From contig JAJDTN010000275.1 in NCBI GenBank assembly GCA_022827165.1, positions 1 to 6,353 on the forward strand: a stretch of DNA of 6,353 bases. The letters are read 5' to 3'. Of the stretch, positions 6,164 to 6,353 are shown one piece after another. Position 1 is the first letter of the stretch, and each line of letters starts with the position of its first letter. The notes beneath the pieces were generated by a model. It ran no database searches and was not told the DNA's origin. It saw only the letters and a program-made list of their open reading frames with translations. The position numbers and the translations under genes were made by a program. This DNA is from Candidatus Latescibacterota bacterium (GTDB lineage Bacteria; Latescibacterota; UBA2968; UBA8231).

Positions 6164-6353
6164 GAGGTGCCGACGCCGTCATCCAGGCGGTTGAACGCCA
6201 GGGGGTCGATTTCATCTTCGGCCACCCCGGCGGCGCCGCCATGCCGATCTTCGACGCCCTCGTCGACTCGGAGCACATCCGCTTCGTCCTGACCCGGCAC
6301 GAGCAGGGCGCCACCCACATGGCCGACGGCTACGCCCGCGCCACCGGCAAGCC
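6160..6353 (+). CDS. ilvB: acetolactate synthase large subunit, N-terminal part (cut by window end)
   Basis: Only the first 64 codons and part of the 65th are present. The sequence is the typical opening of a thiamine-diphosphate-dependent acetohydroxyacid synthase, which condenses two pyruvates, or pyruvate with 2-oxobutyrate, in the first common step of valine, leucine and isoleucine synthesis. Diagnostic segments are [20 protein letters not shown] (15-34) and [20 protein letters not shown] (46-65); E48 is the cofactor-activating glutamate. The ATG lies 10 bases after GGAG (6146-6149), and the protein start agrees with the family. No ilvN or other ilv gene is visible yet. Other enzymes of the same fold, such as glyoxylate carboligase or oxalyl-CoA decarboxylase, cannot be fully excluded from 65 residues, but the PGGA and HEQGA motifs favour acetolactate synthase. 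Confidence 0.82.
   Translation, partial: MRGADAVIQAVERQGVDFIFGHPGGAAMPIFDALVDSEHIRFVLTRHEQGATHMADGYARATGK

Overview
The window is about 70% G+C and reads as ordinary, densely coded chromosome from a Gram-negative-type bacterium. The Gram-negative call rests on a predicted outer-membrane beta-barrel with a terminal Phe; the strong Shine-Dalgarno sequence GAGGTGAT (used twice) is plainly bacterial. High G+C, a thrombospondin type-3-like calcium-binding stretch in a surface protein and a FadD-like ligase would fit lineages such as Myxococcota, Acidobacteriota, Gemmatimonadota or candidate phyla of that kind. The sequence alone does not decide between these. I see no mobile element, CRISPR array, tRNA, rRNA or phage gene.

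Layout. Bases 1-95 hold two GC-rich hairpins and no supportable gene. An AMP-forming acyl-CoA synthetase lies on the minus strand, ending at base 96 and most likely starting at 1931. A short AT-rich divergent promoter region (about 1944-1998) separates it from a plus-strand run of three closely spaced genes. These are a secreted, barrel-like outer-membrane protein with a DxDxDG calcium-binding insertion (1999-3726) and two tandem, paralogous M19-family (renal/membrane dipeptidase-type) metallopeptidases (3752-4885 and 4882-5976). The last two overlap by four bases (GTGA) and are probably translationally coupled. A 183-bp intergenic region (5977-6159) follows, with a hairpin, a promoter-like element, a 13-bp palindrome and two tiny overlapping ORFs. 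The window ends inside the first 65 codons of an acetolactate synthase large subunit (ilvB-like).

How the genes may work together. The three plus-strand genes are spaced as an operon (25-bp gap, then a 4-bp overlap). One reading is that the barrel protein admits or binds small peptides or related amides at the cell surface, and the two signal-less dipeptidases hydrolyse them inside the cell. This is inference from context only. The acyl-CoA synthetase shares the divergent promoter region but has no evident functional tie. The ilvB-like gene begins a separate transcription unit for branched-chain amino acid synthesis. Nothing here is a clearly new biological system. The most unusual features are the chain of ATGA-overlapping mini-ORFs before ilvB, the barrel-plus-dipeptidase-pair operon, and the unusual C-terminal lysine region of the acyl-CoA synthetase.
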